Below are positions 16,526 to 25,160 of a DNA stretch of 64,000 bases, one piece after another. The stretch's first letter is position 1. Every line of letters starts with the position of its first letter. Both the position numbers and the translations under genes were made by a program. This DNA comes from an uncultured Lachnospiraceae bacterium. GTDB lineage: Bacteria > Bacillota > Clostridia > Lachnospirales > Lachnospiraceae. The stretch spans positions 1-64,000 of the forward strand of contig CADCII010000010.1 of the NCBI GenBank assembly GCA_902801515.1, given 5' to 3'. The notes below the pieces were generated by a model. The model made no database searches. It saw only the letters and a program-made list of their open reading frames with translations, and was not told the origin of the DNA.

Positions 16526-18319
16526 TTACTCTTCTTTCACACGGATGTCAATGCCCAGTTCATCCAGCTGTTTCTGCGCAACCACGCCGGGCGCCTGGGT
16601 CATAAGATCGGAAGAATCCTTGACCTTCGGGAACGCGATCACATCTCTGATCGAATCCAGTCCCAGCATCAGCATAACAACTCTGTCGAGGCCGTAAGCC
16701 AGTCCTGCGTGTGGCGGCACTCCGTACCGGAATGCGTTCAGCAGGAAACTGAACTGTTCGGCAGCCTGTTCCTTCGTGAATCCGAGGCACTCAAACATCT
16801 TTTCCTGGATATCAGACTGGTGGATACGGACAGAACCTCCGCCGATCTCGCAGCCGTTGAGTACGATATCATATGCCTTCGCCCTGACTTTGGACAGGTC
16901 TTTATCCGGAGACAGATACTCCAGATCCTCTTCCATCGGCATTGTGAACGGATGATGCATCGCCTGGAAGCGCTGCTCTTCCTCGCTCCATTCAAATTGC
17001 GGGAATTCCACGACCCAGAGGAACTCGAACTTCGAAGGATCAATCAGATCCAGTTTCCTTGCAAGGTCACATCTCAGAGCACCCATGGTCTCGCAGACTA
17101 GTTTGAACTTATCTGCGCCAAACAGAAGAAGATCTCCCTTCTCTCCACCCATGGCAGCTACAAGGGCGTCGATCTCTTCAGGAGTCATAAACTTCTGGAA
17201 GGAGCACTTCGTTCCCTCTTCTTTGACCTGGATGTAAGCAAGTCCTTTCAGTCCGTAGCCCTTGACAAAATCCGTCAGTGCGTCGATCTTCTTGCGGGGC
17301 ATGTCAGCCTGTCCCTTCACATTGATGCCGCGGACAGAGCCTCCGTCTTTCACACAGTTTGCGAAAACGCCGAAGCTGCAGTCTTTCACAAGTTCAGATA
17401 CATCGACCAGTTCCATGCCGAAGCGAAGATCCGGCTTGTCGGAGCCGAAGCGGTTCATTGCCTCGGTCCACTTCATGCGGCGGAACGGAACCTGTACCTC
17501 TACGCCGAGCACTTCCTTCCAGAGATACTGGAGCAGTCTCTCATTTACATCCAGGACATCATCGATATCCACAAATGAAAGCTCCATGTCCATCTGGGTG
17601 AACTCCGGCTGGCGGTCCGCGCGAAGGTCCTCGTCACGGAAGCATCTTGCCAGCTGGAAGTAACGGTCATATCCCGCCACCATCAGAAGCTGCTTGTACA
17701 GCTGGGGTGACTGCGGAAGGGCAAAAAACTTTCCGGGATAGATACGGCTGGGTACCAGGTAATCGCGGGCTCCCTCAGGGGTGCTCTTTCCGAGCATGGG
17801 AGTTTCGATCTCCAGGAATCCCTCTCGTGCCATGAACTCGCGGGCAAGCTGGGCTACCTGGCTCTTTACCATCAGGTTCCTCTGGATATCCGGTCTGCGG
17901 AGATCCAGCGTACGGTTTTTCAGACGCAGTTCTTCCTTCGTCTGGACATTTTCCTCAACCGGGAACGGAGGCGTCTCTGATTCAGACAGAATGCGCAGCT
18001 GCGTAGCCATCAGCTCCATGGTCCCTGTTTTCAGTTTCTCATTAACTGCGCCGCCTCTTCTCTGGACAACGCCTGTCACAGCCAGAACATATTCATTTCT
18101 GATCGTTGCTGCTTTTGCAAATCCGTCACTTCCCACTGACGTCTCGTCAAACAGGATCTGCATCAGGCCGGAACGGTCTCTGAGATCAACAAAGATCAGG
18201 GAACCCAGATTCCTTCTCTTCTGCGTCCACCCCATCAGCGTGACTGTGCTTCCAATCATTTCCTCCGTAACCTCGGCACATCTGCAGGTGCGCTTCAGTC
18301 CCATCATCGATTCTGCCAT
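16526..18319 (-). CDS. aspS: Aspartyl-tRNA synthetase
   Basis: This 597-residue class IIb synthetase charges tRNA-Asp. An N-terminal OB-fold anticodon-binding domain (GWTQKRRNLGSLIFVDLRDRSG) is followed by the catalytic domain with motif 2 (FRDEDLRADRQPEFTQ-type) and motif 3 (GLAYGLDRVVMLMLG). The bacterial GAD insertion lies between them. ATG 18319 has AAGGAG 9 nt upstream. It is the last gene of the hemZ-aspS pair, 51 nt after hemZ, with no T-box leader in that short gap. hisS, which often lies between these genes in Clostridia, is absent. Confidence 0.98.
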   Translation of the reverse strand: MAESMMGLKRTCRCAEVTEEMIGSTVTLMGWTQKRRNLGSLIFVDLRDRSGLMQILFDETSVGSDGFAKAATIRNEYVLAVTGVVQRRGGAVNEKLKTGTMELMATQLRILSESETPPFPVEENVQTKEELRLKNRTLDLRRPDIQRNLMVKSQVAQLAREFMAREGFLEIETPMLGKSTPEGARDYLVPSRIYPGKFFALPQSPQLYKQLLMVAGYDRYFQLARCFRDEDLRADRQPEFTQMDMELSFVDIDDVLDVNERLLQYLWKEVLGVEVQVPFRRMKWTEAMNRFGSDKPDLRFGMELVDVSELVKDCSFGVFANCVKDGGSVRGINVKGQADMPRKKIDALTDFVKGYGLKGLAYIQVKEEGTKCSFQKFMTPEEIDALVAAMGGEKGDLLLFGADKFKLVCETMGALRCDLARKLDLIDPSKFEFLWVVEFPQFEWSEEEQRFQAMHHPFTMPMEEDLEYLSPDKDLSKVRAKAYDIVLNGCEIGGGSVRIHQSDIQEKMFECLGFTKEQAAEQFSFLLNAFRYGVPPHAGLAYGLDRVVMLMLGLDSIRDVIAFPKVKDSSDLMTQAPGVVAQKQLDELGIDIRVKEE

Positions 18320-18370
18320 CAGTCCAACTCCTTATCCTGAAAAGTTTTCTTCTGGTCCGTACAGCCCCAC

Positions 18371-19912
18371 TCAACGGATGGGATTCTTCCGATCGATCAT
18401 CTCATCGATCCGGTCCAGATAACTGCGTATGTCTTTCACATTTTCAATACGCTCGATGCGTCCGTCGTCATATACAATCTTGGTCGATCCGGAAGCACCA
18501 CACGCTAGTATACACTGCACTTCTTCCATTATCAAGATGTTATACAGCCCTGCCTTATGGCTCTTCGCGTACCCGACATTCTCAAAATTGCCGGCGATAT
18601 TCTTCTGCCGGTAGAGGTAATAGGGCGTCATCTGAAGCCTCTCGCACCCCTCTTCACATCTGCGCATGATATCGTCTGATACCTTAAATGAGATCTTTTC
18701 GTACTCATCCATATGAAGCGCAAGTCTTGCCGCCCTCTTGAGCGCAAGGGCATGAACCGTGACATCATCCGGATCCAGGGCCTCGATCTCCTCCATGGTA
18801 TGTTCGATCTCCCGGATTCCTTCTCCCGGCAGTCCCACGATCAGGTCCATGTTGATATTGTCAAATCCCATGGACCTTGCCAGGAGAAACGCTTCTTTCG
18901 TCTGCTCCACCGTATGCCGGCGCCCGATCAGGTCCAGCGTCTTCTGATTCATAGTCTGCGGATTGATGGAGATCCTGCTTACATGATGCCTGCGAAGAAC
19001 CTCCAGTTTTTCTCTTGTAATGCTGTCCGGGCGTCCCGCTTCCACGGTATATTCCAGGACGCCCGACATATCGAAGGTCTCTTCGATCACCGTAAGAAGC
19101 CTCTCCAGCTGATACGGCTCCAGCGTGGTCGGTGTTCCGCCGCCTACATAGACGGTCTGCAGCCTCTTGCCGGGGAAACAGTTTCCGGAGGATCGTATCT
19201 CTTTCTCAAGGGCGTCCAGATATTCATCCACCTTCTTCTCCCAGAGTTTCAGAGGACTGGATGAAAATGAGCAGTACAGGCATATGCTCGGGCAAAAGGG
19301 AATTCCTACGTACAGGCTGAAGCCCTCCTGCGGACGAATCTTCTCCAGGATTGCCGACTCTCTCTGTGCGATCCTCACTGCCAGATCCGCTTTCCTGTCA
19401 CTGACATAATATCTCTCTGTCATCTTCCGGCGTGCGTATGAATCCACATCCTGCGCCGGATCACTGCTGCCTTCTTCAGACGGATGCAGGAGATCCATCG
19501 CAAGCTTCACCGGCCGGATGCCGGTAAGGTTCCCCCAGGGAAGGTCTCTGCCGCAGTATTCCCTGAGCATCTCATAGAGAGTTCTTTTCAGTATATTTTT
19601 CGTGAGCGGCCTGTTGTCTGCATCCGGGACAGATTCAATGCGCTCCGGGACATCTCCTTCCACTCCGGAACCTCCGGGACCTCTCAGAGATATACTAAGG
19701 ACCGGCACACTGGTCTGTTGCTGCACACCAGCCTGTTCCCCGGTACAGTCAAGCTTTACGTCTACAAGAAGATCTGTATCTGACGGAATCTCCTGTCCAG
19801 GGTCATACACCCGCGTCTCCACGCCCTGAATAAAAGCGATCACAAGGGTATAGACATCATATTCATAGCTCCTGTTATTCAGTATGATCGATATCTTTCT
19901 GATCTCACGCAT
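18371..19912 (-). CDS. hemZ: HemZ-type radical SAM coproporphyrinogen dehydrogenase-like protein
   Basis: This 513-residue protein belongs to the HemN/HemZ radical SAM family. The iron-sulfur motif CPSICLYC (C207, C211, C214) is followed by the glycine-rich VGGGTPT, by ISINPQTMNQKTLD and by MDLIVGLPGE, all typical of the family. The N-terminal 190 residues are the HemZ-specific extension. HemZ-like proteins are annotated in oxygen-independent heme synthesis, but no other heme gene is nearby, so the true substrate is uncertain. The position between the MBL/rel cluster and aspS is conserved in Clostridia. Confidence 0.88.
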   Translation of the reverse strand: MREIRKISIILNNRSYEYDVYTLVIAFIQGVETRVYDPGQEIPSDTDLLVDVKLDCTGEQAGVQQQTSVPVLSISLRGPGGSGVEGDVPERIESVPDADNRPLTKNILKRTLYEMLREYCGRDLPWGNLTGIRPVKLAMDLLHPSEEGSSDPAQDVDSYARRKMTERYYVSDRKADLAVRIAQRESAILEKIRPQEGFSLYVGIPFCPSICLYCSFSSSPLKLWEKKVDEYLDALEKEIRSSGNCFPGKRLQTVYVGGGTPTTLEPYQLERLLTVIEETFDMSGVLEYTVEAGRPDSITREKLEVLRRHHVSRISINPQTMNQKTLDLIGRRHTVEQTKEAFLLARSMGFDNINMDLIVGLPGEGIREIEHTMEEIEALDPDDVTVHALALKRAARLALHMDEYEKISFKVSDDIMRRCEEGCERLQMTPYYLYRQKNIAGNFENVGYAKSHKAGLYNILIMEEVQCILACGASGSTKIVYDDGRIERIENVKDIRSYLDRIDEMIDRKNPIR

Positions 19913-19960
19913 ATCATGTCCCTGCCCTTATTCTGTATTCACCTGAACTCTGTATTCATC

Positions 19961-20005
19961 ATAAACGGCCGGCACCGCAGCTTGCTGCCGATGCCGGCCG
20001 GTAAA
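19961..20005 (-). terminator. Strong GC-rich hairpin after the apt-rel-MBL operon
   Basis: CGGCCGGC (19966-19973) pairs with GCCGGCCG (19993-20000), extended by an inner TCGGCAGC/GCTGC helix. T residues after it are few, so termination may be partial and read-through into hemZ-aspS is possible. Confidence 0.7.
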
Positions 20006-20052
20006 ACGTTTCAATCTGTTATAATCTGCCTTACAGATCTTTCTGTCAGAAG

Positions 20053-20685
20053 TCACTGCACGAAGTAATTGTACTTTCTCTCATGCCCGATCGATGTGAG
20101 AGGACCGTGTCCCGGATAGACAACAACATCGTCGGGAAGCGTCAGCAGTTTCTCCCTCACAGAATTGATCAGTACCCTTGCGTTTCCCCCGGGGAAATCA
20201 CTTCTACCGACAGATTCGCAGAACAGCGTATCGCCGGTAAAGACCATCTTCTCCTCCGGGAAATAATAACATCCGCCGCCGACCGTATGGCCTGGTGTCA
20301 GAAGTGCTCTCATCTTCGTCCCGAGCACAGATACTTCCTGACCGTCAATAAAAAACATATCAGGCTCGATCACTCTGGGATGTCCGAAGGACATGGAGAG
20401 GTTATACTGCACTGATTCAGCGAATTCTTCCTCTTCCTTCATGATGTAGACCAGGATACCGTACTTACGCTTAAGCTCATTGACAGATCCGATATGATCA
20501 TCATGGCCATGTGTGATATACACAGCTGTCAGATGAAGATTCTTCTCCTTCAGCCTGGCTTCCAGTCTTCCGAACCCGTCTGAAGGGTCGATCACGATGC
20601 AGTCCAGCGTATCCGCGTTCCATAAGATATATGTGTTGGTGGGGAGCATTCCGAGCTCCATACAGTCTACCCTGAGATTTGCCAT
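20053..20685 (-). CDS. Metallo-beta-lactamase-fold hydrolase (glyoxalase II-like)
   Basis: This 210-residue hydrolase carries the metal motif THGHDDHIG (H59, H61, D63, H64), GHTVGGGCYY and the GDTLF motif, plus the last histidine in VVYPGHGPLT. The family hydrolyses thioesters such as S-lactoylglutathione analogues; in Firmicutes this YqgX/YcbL-like group follows rel. It starts 4 nt after the rel stop codon, so translation is coupled. The substrate cannot be told from sequence. Confidence 0.9.
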   Translation of the reverse strand: MANLRVDCMELGMLPTNTYILWNADTLDCIVIDPSDGFGRLEARLKEKNLHLTAVYITHGHDDHIGSVNELKRKYGILVYIMKEEEEFAESVQYNLSMSFGHPRVIEPDMFFIDGQEVSVLGTKMRALLTPGHTVGGGCYYFPEEKMVFTGDTLFCESVGRSDFPGGNARVLINSVREKLLTLPDDVVVYPGHGPLTSIGHERKYNYFVQ

Positions 20686-20688
20686 AGG

Positions 20689-23034
20689 TCACCCTGTTGT
20701 TCTCTGAATATCGATCACGCTCTCAACCTGGCGGATCTTTCCGATCAGCTCAGCCAGCGCATCTTTGCCGGGAACATCGAATTCATAGGAAATCGTGGCG
20801 GTTCCCTGTCTTGTGGTTCTTGAAGTAACAGAGCGGACATCGATATGCCGTTCCGTAAATATCTTTGTTATATCCACCAGCAGGCCGGTCCGGTTGTGAG
20901 CGAAGATCCTGATCTCGGCAAGGTACAGTTTCCTGCTTCCTTCACCATCCTGAAGCGCATTGCCCGCCCATTCCACATCGATCAGACGGTAGCGCTCCTC
21001 TTCCGGCATGTTGACCACATTGATACAGTCCGTCCTGTGTACAGTGACTCCTCTTCCCCTGGTGATGAATCCCACGATCTCATCTCCCGGAACAGGGCTG
21101 CAGCACTTGGAAAGTCTGACAGATACGTCATCGATCCCCTTGACGATAATACCGGTTCGCGAGTGTGTAACCTTGTCTTTGTTCTTCCCCTGGGAGCCCT
21201 TCAGAATATCCTCATCCGTCAGGCGTCTCGCATGATCACGGTCATAGGCTTCCTGAAGTTTATTTACGATCTGACCTTCCTTCAGTCCGCCGTGTCCGAT
21301 CGCGGCAAGAACGCTGTCCCAGTCACGGAATCCGTATTTTTTCGTTACATATTCTGTATATTCAGGTTTTATAAGGTCCGCCTGATTCAGGCCTTTTGTC
21401 TTACAGAATGCAGCAACCAGTTCCTTGCCGCGTATGATGTTGTCCTCTTTACGCTCATGCTTGAACCACTGGTTGATCTTATTTTTTGCCTGTGTACTGC
21501 GGACGATCTTCAGCCAGTCCGCGCTCGGACCCTTGGAATTGGCGCTGGTAATGATCTCGATACGGTCACCGTTCTGGATCTGGTAATCGATCGTTACCAG
21601 TTTTCCATTTACACGGGCGCCGACCATAGTATTGCCGACAGCAGAATGGATACTGTACGCGAAATCGATCGGCGTAGAACCGTTCGGAAGAGTCTTTACA
21701 TCTCCTGTCGGAGTAAAACAGTAGACACTGTCATTAAACAGATTCAGATCGCTCTTGAGAAGAGACAGAAATTCCTGGTTGTCCGACTCCTGCTGCCATT
21801 CCAGAATCTGACGCAGCCATACCAGTTTCTCTTCCTCCTGCTGCTCGGAACTGACTTTCTTTCCGTCGGAAACTTCCTTGTATTTCCAATGTGCCGCGAT
21901 ACCGTATTCAGCAACCCGGTGCATCTCAAATGTCCGTATCTGAATCTCAAAGGGTGTACCGCCCGGACCGATCAGGGTCGTGTGAAGAGACTGGTACATA
22001 TTCTCTTTCGGCATCGCGATGTAATCTTTGAACCTGCCCGGAACCGGCTTGTACATCTCATGGATGACGCCCAGTGCCGCGTAGCAGTCCTTGACCGTAT
22101 CCACGATAATTCGGACTGCGAACAAGTCATAGATCTGGTCGATGGTCTTGCCCTGGTTAACCATCTTCTTGTAGATAGAAAACAGATGCTTCGCGCGTCC
22201 GTAGATCTCGGCATTGATGCCCGCAGCCCGGATATGTACCTGTACATTGCGCACGATATCATCAATAAAGGACTGGCGCTCCCCCTTCTTCAAAGAAACC
22301 TTGTCCACAAGGTCATAGTAGACCTCAGGTTCCAGGTACTTCAGGGACAGGTCATCCAGTTCCACCTTGATCTTGCTGATACCAAGACGCTGTGCAATCG
22401 GCGCATAGATCTCTCTGGTCTCTCTTGCCTTCTCTTTCTGCTTCTCAGGCTTCATATACTGGAGCGTGCGCATATTATGAAGGCGGTCGGCAAGTTTGAT
22501 CAGAATGACCCGGATGTCTTTCGCCATCGCCAGGAACATCTTGCGGAGATTCTCCGCCTGTGTATCCAGTTTATCCGAAGAATAGTTCAGTTGACCGAGT
22601 TTTGTAACTCCGTCCACCAGGAGCGCAACCTCCTCGCCGAATTCCTTCCGGATCCCATCGTCAGTCATGACTGTATCTTCTACGACGTCATGAAGCAGAC
22701 CGGCGATGATCGTTTCCTTATCCAGTTCGAGATCTGCCAGAATGATAGCAACGCAAAGGGGATGAATGATGTATGGTTCTCCGGACCTGCGCTTCTGATT
22801 CTTATGAGCATCATAAGCGATCCGATAAGCCTTCTCCACCATGGAGATGTCATCGGACGGATGATACTTCCGGATGCTTGAGAGCAATTCCTCATACAGT
22901 TCTTCAGGGCTGGTGAAGTCCTGCATAGTCTTTGCAGACGCATCCGCCCTGCGGATCAGAGTACGTTCCTCCGCAGGGAGAATATTCAGTTCCGGATCGG
23001 CATTCTCTGCCCTGCTAATCGCTTCTTCTGCCAT
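20689..23034 (-). CDS. relA: Bifunctional (p)ppGpp synthetase/hydrolase
   Basis: This 781-residue long RSH protein makes and degrades the stringent-response alarmone. Domains in order: HD hydrolase (GLLHDVVEDT, ADRLHNMRTL), synthetase (DLFAVRIIVD, MPKENMYQSLHTTLIGPGG), TGS (YCFTPTGDVKTLPNGSTPIDF), helical and zinc-finger region (SKCCSPVPGDEI), and a C-terminal ACT domain. The HD motif is intact, so both activities are expected. It is in the conserved apt-rel-MBL order, 17 nt after apt. Confidence 0.97.
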   Translation of the reverse strand: MAEEAISRAENADPELNILPAEERTLIRRADASAKTMQDFTSPEELYEELLSSIRKYHPSDDISMVEKAYRIAYDAHKNQKRRSGEPYIIHPLCVAIILADLELDKETIIAGLLHDVVEDTVMTDDGIRKEFGEEVALLVDGVTKLGQLNYSSDKLDTQAENLRKMFLAMAKDIRVILIKLADRLHNMRTLQYMKPEKQKEKARETREIYAPIAQRLGISKIKVELDDLSLKYLEPEVYYDLVDKVSLKKGERQSFIDDIVRNVQVHIRAAGINAEIYGRAKHLFSIYKKMVNQGKTIDQIYDLFAVRIIVDTVKDCYAALGVIHEMYKPVPGRFKDYIAMPKENMYQSLHTTLIGPGGTPFEIQIRTFEMHRVAEYGIAAHWKYKEVSDGKKVSSEQQEEEKLVWLRQILEWQQESDNQEFLSLLKSDLNLFNDSVYCFTPTGDVKTLPNGSTPIDFAYSIHSAVGNTMVGARVNGKLVTIDYQIQNGDRIEIITSANSKGPSADWLKIVRSTQAKNKINQWFKHERKEDNIIRGKELVAAFCKTKGLNQADLIKPEYTEYVTKKYGFRDWDSVLAAIGHGGLKEGQIVNKLQEAYDRDHARRLTDEDILKGSQGKNKDKVTHSRTGIIVKGIDDVSVRLSKCCSPVPGDEIVGFITRGRGVTVHRTDCINVVNMPEEERYRLIDVEWAGNALQDGEGSRKLYLAEIRIFAHNRTGLLVDITKIFTERHIDVRSVTSRTTRQGTATISYEFDVPGKDALAELIGKIRQVESVIDIQRTTG

Positions 23035-23051
23035 ACTCTCTCCGGAGATGT

Positions 23052-23579
23052 TTATTTGCCCTCGTATGAGACTACTGTCTCAACATCATATCCCTTAAGC
23101 TTCTCTCTTCCGTTCAATCCGGCAAGTTCAAGCAGGAATACACATTTAACAACTTCGCCGCCCAGTTTCTCGATCAGCTTGATCGCAGCAGCAACGGTAC
23201 CACCGGTAGCGATCAGGTCATCAACAACGACTACCTTCTGTCCGGGCTTGATCGAATCCGTATGCATCTCGATCGTTGCCGTGCCATATTCCAGATCATA
23301 GGTCTGTTCGATGGTCTCGCAGGGAAGTTTTCCCTTCTTGCGCACCAGGACAAACGGCTTATGAAGATTGTAAGCCAGCGGCATGCCGAAAATAAATCCT
23401 CTGGACTCAAGACCTACGATCGCGTCGATCTCATCCGGGTTCCCGCACAGCTTCGCCATTTCATCAATTGCAAGCTTCAGTCCGTCCGCATCCTGAATGA
23501 CACTTGTGACATCACGGAACATGATACCCGGCTCCGGGAAATCCGGAATCGTTCTGATATAATCAGCCACTGTTTTCAT
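23052..23579 (-). CDS. apt: Adenine phosphoribosyltransferase
   Basis: This 175-residue purine-salvage enzyme converts adenine and PRPP to AMP. It shows IPDFPEPGIMFRDVT at the N-terminus, GLESRGFIFG, and the PRPP-binding loop VVVVDDLIATGGT. I prefer ATG 23579, which has GGAGG 8 nt upstream; the in-frame GTG at 23597 would place the ribosome-binding site inside the gene. It is first in the apt-rel-MBL operon, with a promoter at 23674-23702. The leader contains a small perfect hairpin CCAGACT/AGTCTGG (23638-23657) without a T run. Confidence 0.97.
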   Translation of the reverse strand: MKTVADYIRTIPDFPEPGIMFRDVTSVIQDADGLKLAIDEMAKLCGNPDEIDAIVGLESRGFIFGMPLAYNLHKPFVLVRKKGKLPCETIEQTYDLEYGTATIEMHTDSIKPGQKVVVVDDLIATGGTVAAAIKLIEKLGGEVVKCVFLLELAGLNGREKLKGYDVETVVSYEGK

Positions 23580-23673
23580 ATTTTCACCCTCCTGCACCTA
23601 GGTTGGCCGCCTCTGCGAGCGGTATGGTCATCATCTGCCAGACTGCTTTTAGTCTGGAAAAAAGACAAGAATT

Positions 23674-23702
23674 AGTATAGCATTCCGAAGATATTCAGGC
23701 AA
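23674..23702 (-). promoter_or_regulatory. Promoter of the apt-rel operon
   Basis: On the minus strand TTGCCT (23697-23702), 17 nt, TATACT (23674-23679), about 95 nt before the apt start. Confidence 0.7.
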
Positions 23703-23770
23703 GATGAGCAGTCCCGAAACTGGTCAGAAAGCATATTGAAAACCGGTCAGAATGCTATGTTCTGAAAAGA

Positions 23771-25039
23771 TCAGTACGGATGCTCCATATGATGGATGGT
23801 ATTGGGATCCACATCCTGGATGATCAGTGCCTGCGCGCGGTAGAATCCAACTCTTCCGCTCAGGATATAGTTCACACCGCAGGCCAGAGCAAAGTACAGA
23901 ATCTCATATCCTCCCCCGAACATTTCCACGCACAGGATGAGTGTTGCCATGAGGCAGTTAGTGCATCCGCAAAACACACTTGCAAGGCCGACTGCAGCTG
24001 CAAAACCGGCAGGCAGTCCCAGGAGAGGTCCGATCCAGCAGCCGAATGCTGCACCGATACAAAAACTCGGAACCACTTCACCGCCCCTGAACCCGAAACT
24101 CGCAGTGATCACAGTCAGCACAAGTTTCAGTATCCAGTCCCAGGGAAGGATCTCGCCGCTCTCCACTGCCGGGACAATAATGGACATACCGGTTCCGGAA
24201 TATCTCTGGCTCCCGCAGATCAGAGTGAACACAATGATCAGCGCGCTGCCTGCGAGTATCCTGATCCAAGCATTCTCAATCATTTTCTCTGCCAGCTCCT
24301 CTGCCTCATGAAGAAGCCTGCAGAAAAGAATCGTCGGAATCGCGCACAAAGCTCCCAGAGCCAGTACCCTCAGAAACATAAGAGCCCCTGGCCGGGGGCC
24401 GGTCAGACTGAACCTTGTCGGCTCCACATGAAATGAAAGTGAGATCAGATATCCAGTAATGGCTGCAATCAGTGTCTGAAGGAAATTATCATATACGATC
24501 ATCCCTACATGTACGACGCCGAGCGCAAATACCGTAGCTCCCAGCGGAGTCCCGAACAGCGCACTGAAAAAAGCTGCCATTCCGCAGATCACACAGTCCC
24601 TGCGGTAGGAACTGTCATATTTCAGCAGCCTGCCCACATAATAACCGACCTGGCCTCCCATCTGCAGCGCAGCACCTTCTTTGCCTGCGGATCCGCCGGT
24701 CAGATGAGTCAGGACAGTTCCTATGAAGATCGCCGGGATCAGCTGCATATGAGCCATATCCCCTTCCTGCGCCGCCTTGACAACACTGTCAGTCCCGTGA
24801 CCCTCCGCCTGTGTCATTTTATAAACAGCAACAATAATCAGGCCTGCAACCGGCATAAGCCAGATCATCCACGGATGCCCCAGCCGGAAATGTTCCGCCT
24901 GATGAACCGCAATATGGAACAGCGTCCCCAGCAGTCCGCACACCACACCGATCAGCAGCGCCGCTGCAGTCTGCATCCCCAGACGTTTCAACCGCCCGGG
25001 ATATTCCCTCATATCTTCAGCCATCCGACCCATGTTCAT
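23771..25039 (-). CDS. CLC-family anion channel/antiporter
   Basis: This 422-residue polytopic membrane protein has the CLC fold. The gating-glutamate motif is GKEGAALQMGG (E121), and the later filter element GGEVVPSFCIGAAFG is present. The first filter motif, GSGIP in classical Cl- CLCs, reads GHGTD here (about 81-85), so the usual anion-coordinating Ser and the Pro are missing and anion selectivity is uncertain. No cytoplasmic CBS domains. ATG 25033 (GGAG 8 nt upstream) is an alternative and perhaps better start. I saw no fluoride riboswitch in the short upstream gap. Confidence 0.88.
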   Translation of the reverse strand: MNMGRMAEDMREYPGRLKRLGMQTAAALLIGVVCGLLGTLFHIAVHQAEHFRLGHPWMIWLMPVAGLIIVAVYKMTQAEGHGTDSVVKAAQEGDMAHMQLIPAIFIGTVLTHLTGGSAGKEGAALQMGGQVGYYVGRLLKYDSSYRRDCVICGMAAFFSALFGTPLGATVFALGVVHVGMIVYDNFLQTLIAAITGYLISLSFHVEPTRFSLTGPRPGALMFLRVLALGALCAIPTILFCRLLHEAEELAEKMIENAWIRILAGSALIIVFTLICGSQRYSGTGMSIIVPAVESGEILPWDWILKLVLTVITASFGFRGGEVVPSFCIGAAFGCWIGPLLGLPAGFAAAVGLASVFCGCTNCLMATLILCVEMFGGGYEILYFALACGVNYILSGRVGFYRAQALIIQDVDPNTIHHMEHPY

Positions 25040-25077
25040 CTCTCCAGTCTGCGTAATATTATGTCAAAGGCCTGCAC

Positions 25078-25156
25078 AAGTGACAGGCACCTGTTCAAAT
25101 TTAAACAAGTGACAGGCACCTGTTCAAATTTAAACAAGTGACAGGCACCTGTTCAA
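25078..25156. repeat. Three tandem 29-nt palindromic repeats
   Basis: The unit AAGTGACAGGCACCTGTTCA plus AATTTAAAC occurs at 25078-25106 and 25107-25135 and partially at 25136-25156. Its core ACAGG-CA-CCTGT is an imperfect palindrome. The same core recurs at 57153-57176. There are no spacers, so this is not a CRISPR array. The array starts 5 nt beyond the stop codon of the channel gene. Confidence 0.9.
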
Positions 25157-25160
25157 CATG

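Noticed and set aside
18320-18370. T-box leader for aspS or glyQS
   Set aside because: Gaps of 51 nt and 28 nt upstream of the two synthetase genes are too short for a T-box.
20845-22881. Very long plus-strand open frame (678 codons) opposite the (p)ppGpp synthetase
   Set aside because: The minus-strand protein has all RSH domains. The plus frame is a codon-bias shadow without recognisable motifs.
25078-25156. Possible CRISPR array
   Set aside because: The 29-nt units are directly tandem with no spacers, there are only three, and no cas gene is present.
25040-25160. Fluoride riboswitch before the CLC gene
   Set aside because: The gap upstream is mostly the 29-nt repeats and lacks the crcB-motif conserved bases; the remaining 38 nt are too short.
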